A DNA stretch of 64,000 bases from Pseudomonas sp. M30-35 (GTDB lineage Bacteria > Pseudomonadota > Gammaproteobacteria > Pseudomonadales > Pseudomonadaceae), in assembly GCF_002163625.1 (NCBI RefSeq), contig NZ_CP020892.1, positions 2,728,001 through 2,792,000 on the forward strand, written 5' to 3'. The notes below the pieces were generated by a model. That model had not been told where the DNA came from. It worked only from the letters and a program-made list of their open reading frames with translations, and made no database searches. This document shows positions 64,000 to 64,000 of this stretch, one piece after another; position 1 is the first letter of the stretch, and each line of letters begins with the position of its first letter. A program made the position numbers and the translations under genes.

Positions 64000-64000
64000 A

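Overview
The window looks like a chromosomal segment of a gammaproteobacterium of the genus Pseudomonas or a close relative. The evidence is the protein families, their gene order and a moderate-to-high G+C content. From memory, the left part follows the order seen in P. aeruginosa around selU-selD-patatin, GST, two hydrolases, AraC regulator, thioesterase, acyl-CoA ligase, sixA-gpsA and fabAB, then dienelactone hydrolase-htpG. No rRNA, tRNA, CRISPR array, phage, insertion sequence or replication origin was seen.

Layout. 1-27,000 is core metabolism: selenouridine tRNA modification (selU, selD), lipid and ester enzymes (patatin, alpha/beta hydrolases, acyl-CoA ligase, several hotdog thioesterases), gpsA, the unsaturated fatty acid pair fabA-fabB, a pirin, an MFS sugar transporter, and htpG behind a clear sigma-32 promoter. 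27,300-49,983 is a purine/urate/allantoin catabolic region. It holds a GntR/FCD regulator with a divergent NCS2 purine permease, 5-hydroxyisourate hydrolase, allantoinase (puuE), OHCU decarboxylase (uraD), allantoicase (alc), ureidoglycolate lyase (allA), membrane urate hydroxylase fused to cytochrome c (puuD), a Tsx/OmpK-like outer-membrane channel, an allantoin-type NCS1 permease, a hydantoin/allantoin racemase and a second NCS1 permease. Together these would import purines or allantoin and carry urate to glyoxylate plus urea. A more A+T-rich block (about 30,900-37,540) interrupts the region. It encodes an Asp/Glu-type racemase, a DadA-like amino acid dehydrogenase, a complete tripartite tricarboxylate transporter and a LysR regulator. 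A yiaW-yiaV pair (44,721-46,051) sits between two sibling terminators inside the same region. 50,041-64,000 holds a periplasmic binding protein, moaA, a RutR-like TetR regulator, a DEAD-box helicase, a crotonase, a spermidine-synthase-like protein, an operon of flavin monooxygenase, bile-acid-type symporter, SDR and TauE/SafE exporter, a BdbC/BdbD-like disulfide system with small upstream ORFs, and a class II DAHP synthase.

The main new-looking observation is a recurrent palindrome TTGT(N2)ACAA. It lies in the control regions of the GntR gene, the NCS2 permease, uraH, puuE, the Tsx-like porin and the NCS1 permease. This suggests one regulon under the local GntR/FCD regulator. Other points worth following are a perfect 13-bp-arm inverted repeat before the acyl-CoA ligase, the foreign-looking racemase/dehydrogenase/TTT block, the FMO-symporter-SDR-exporter operon, and the ATGA-coupled microORF-dsbB-dsbA unit.

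Calls rest on reading motifs and recalling families. No database search was run, and references to P. aeruginosa gene order are from memory.
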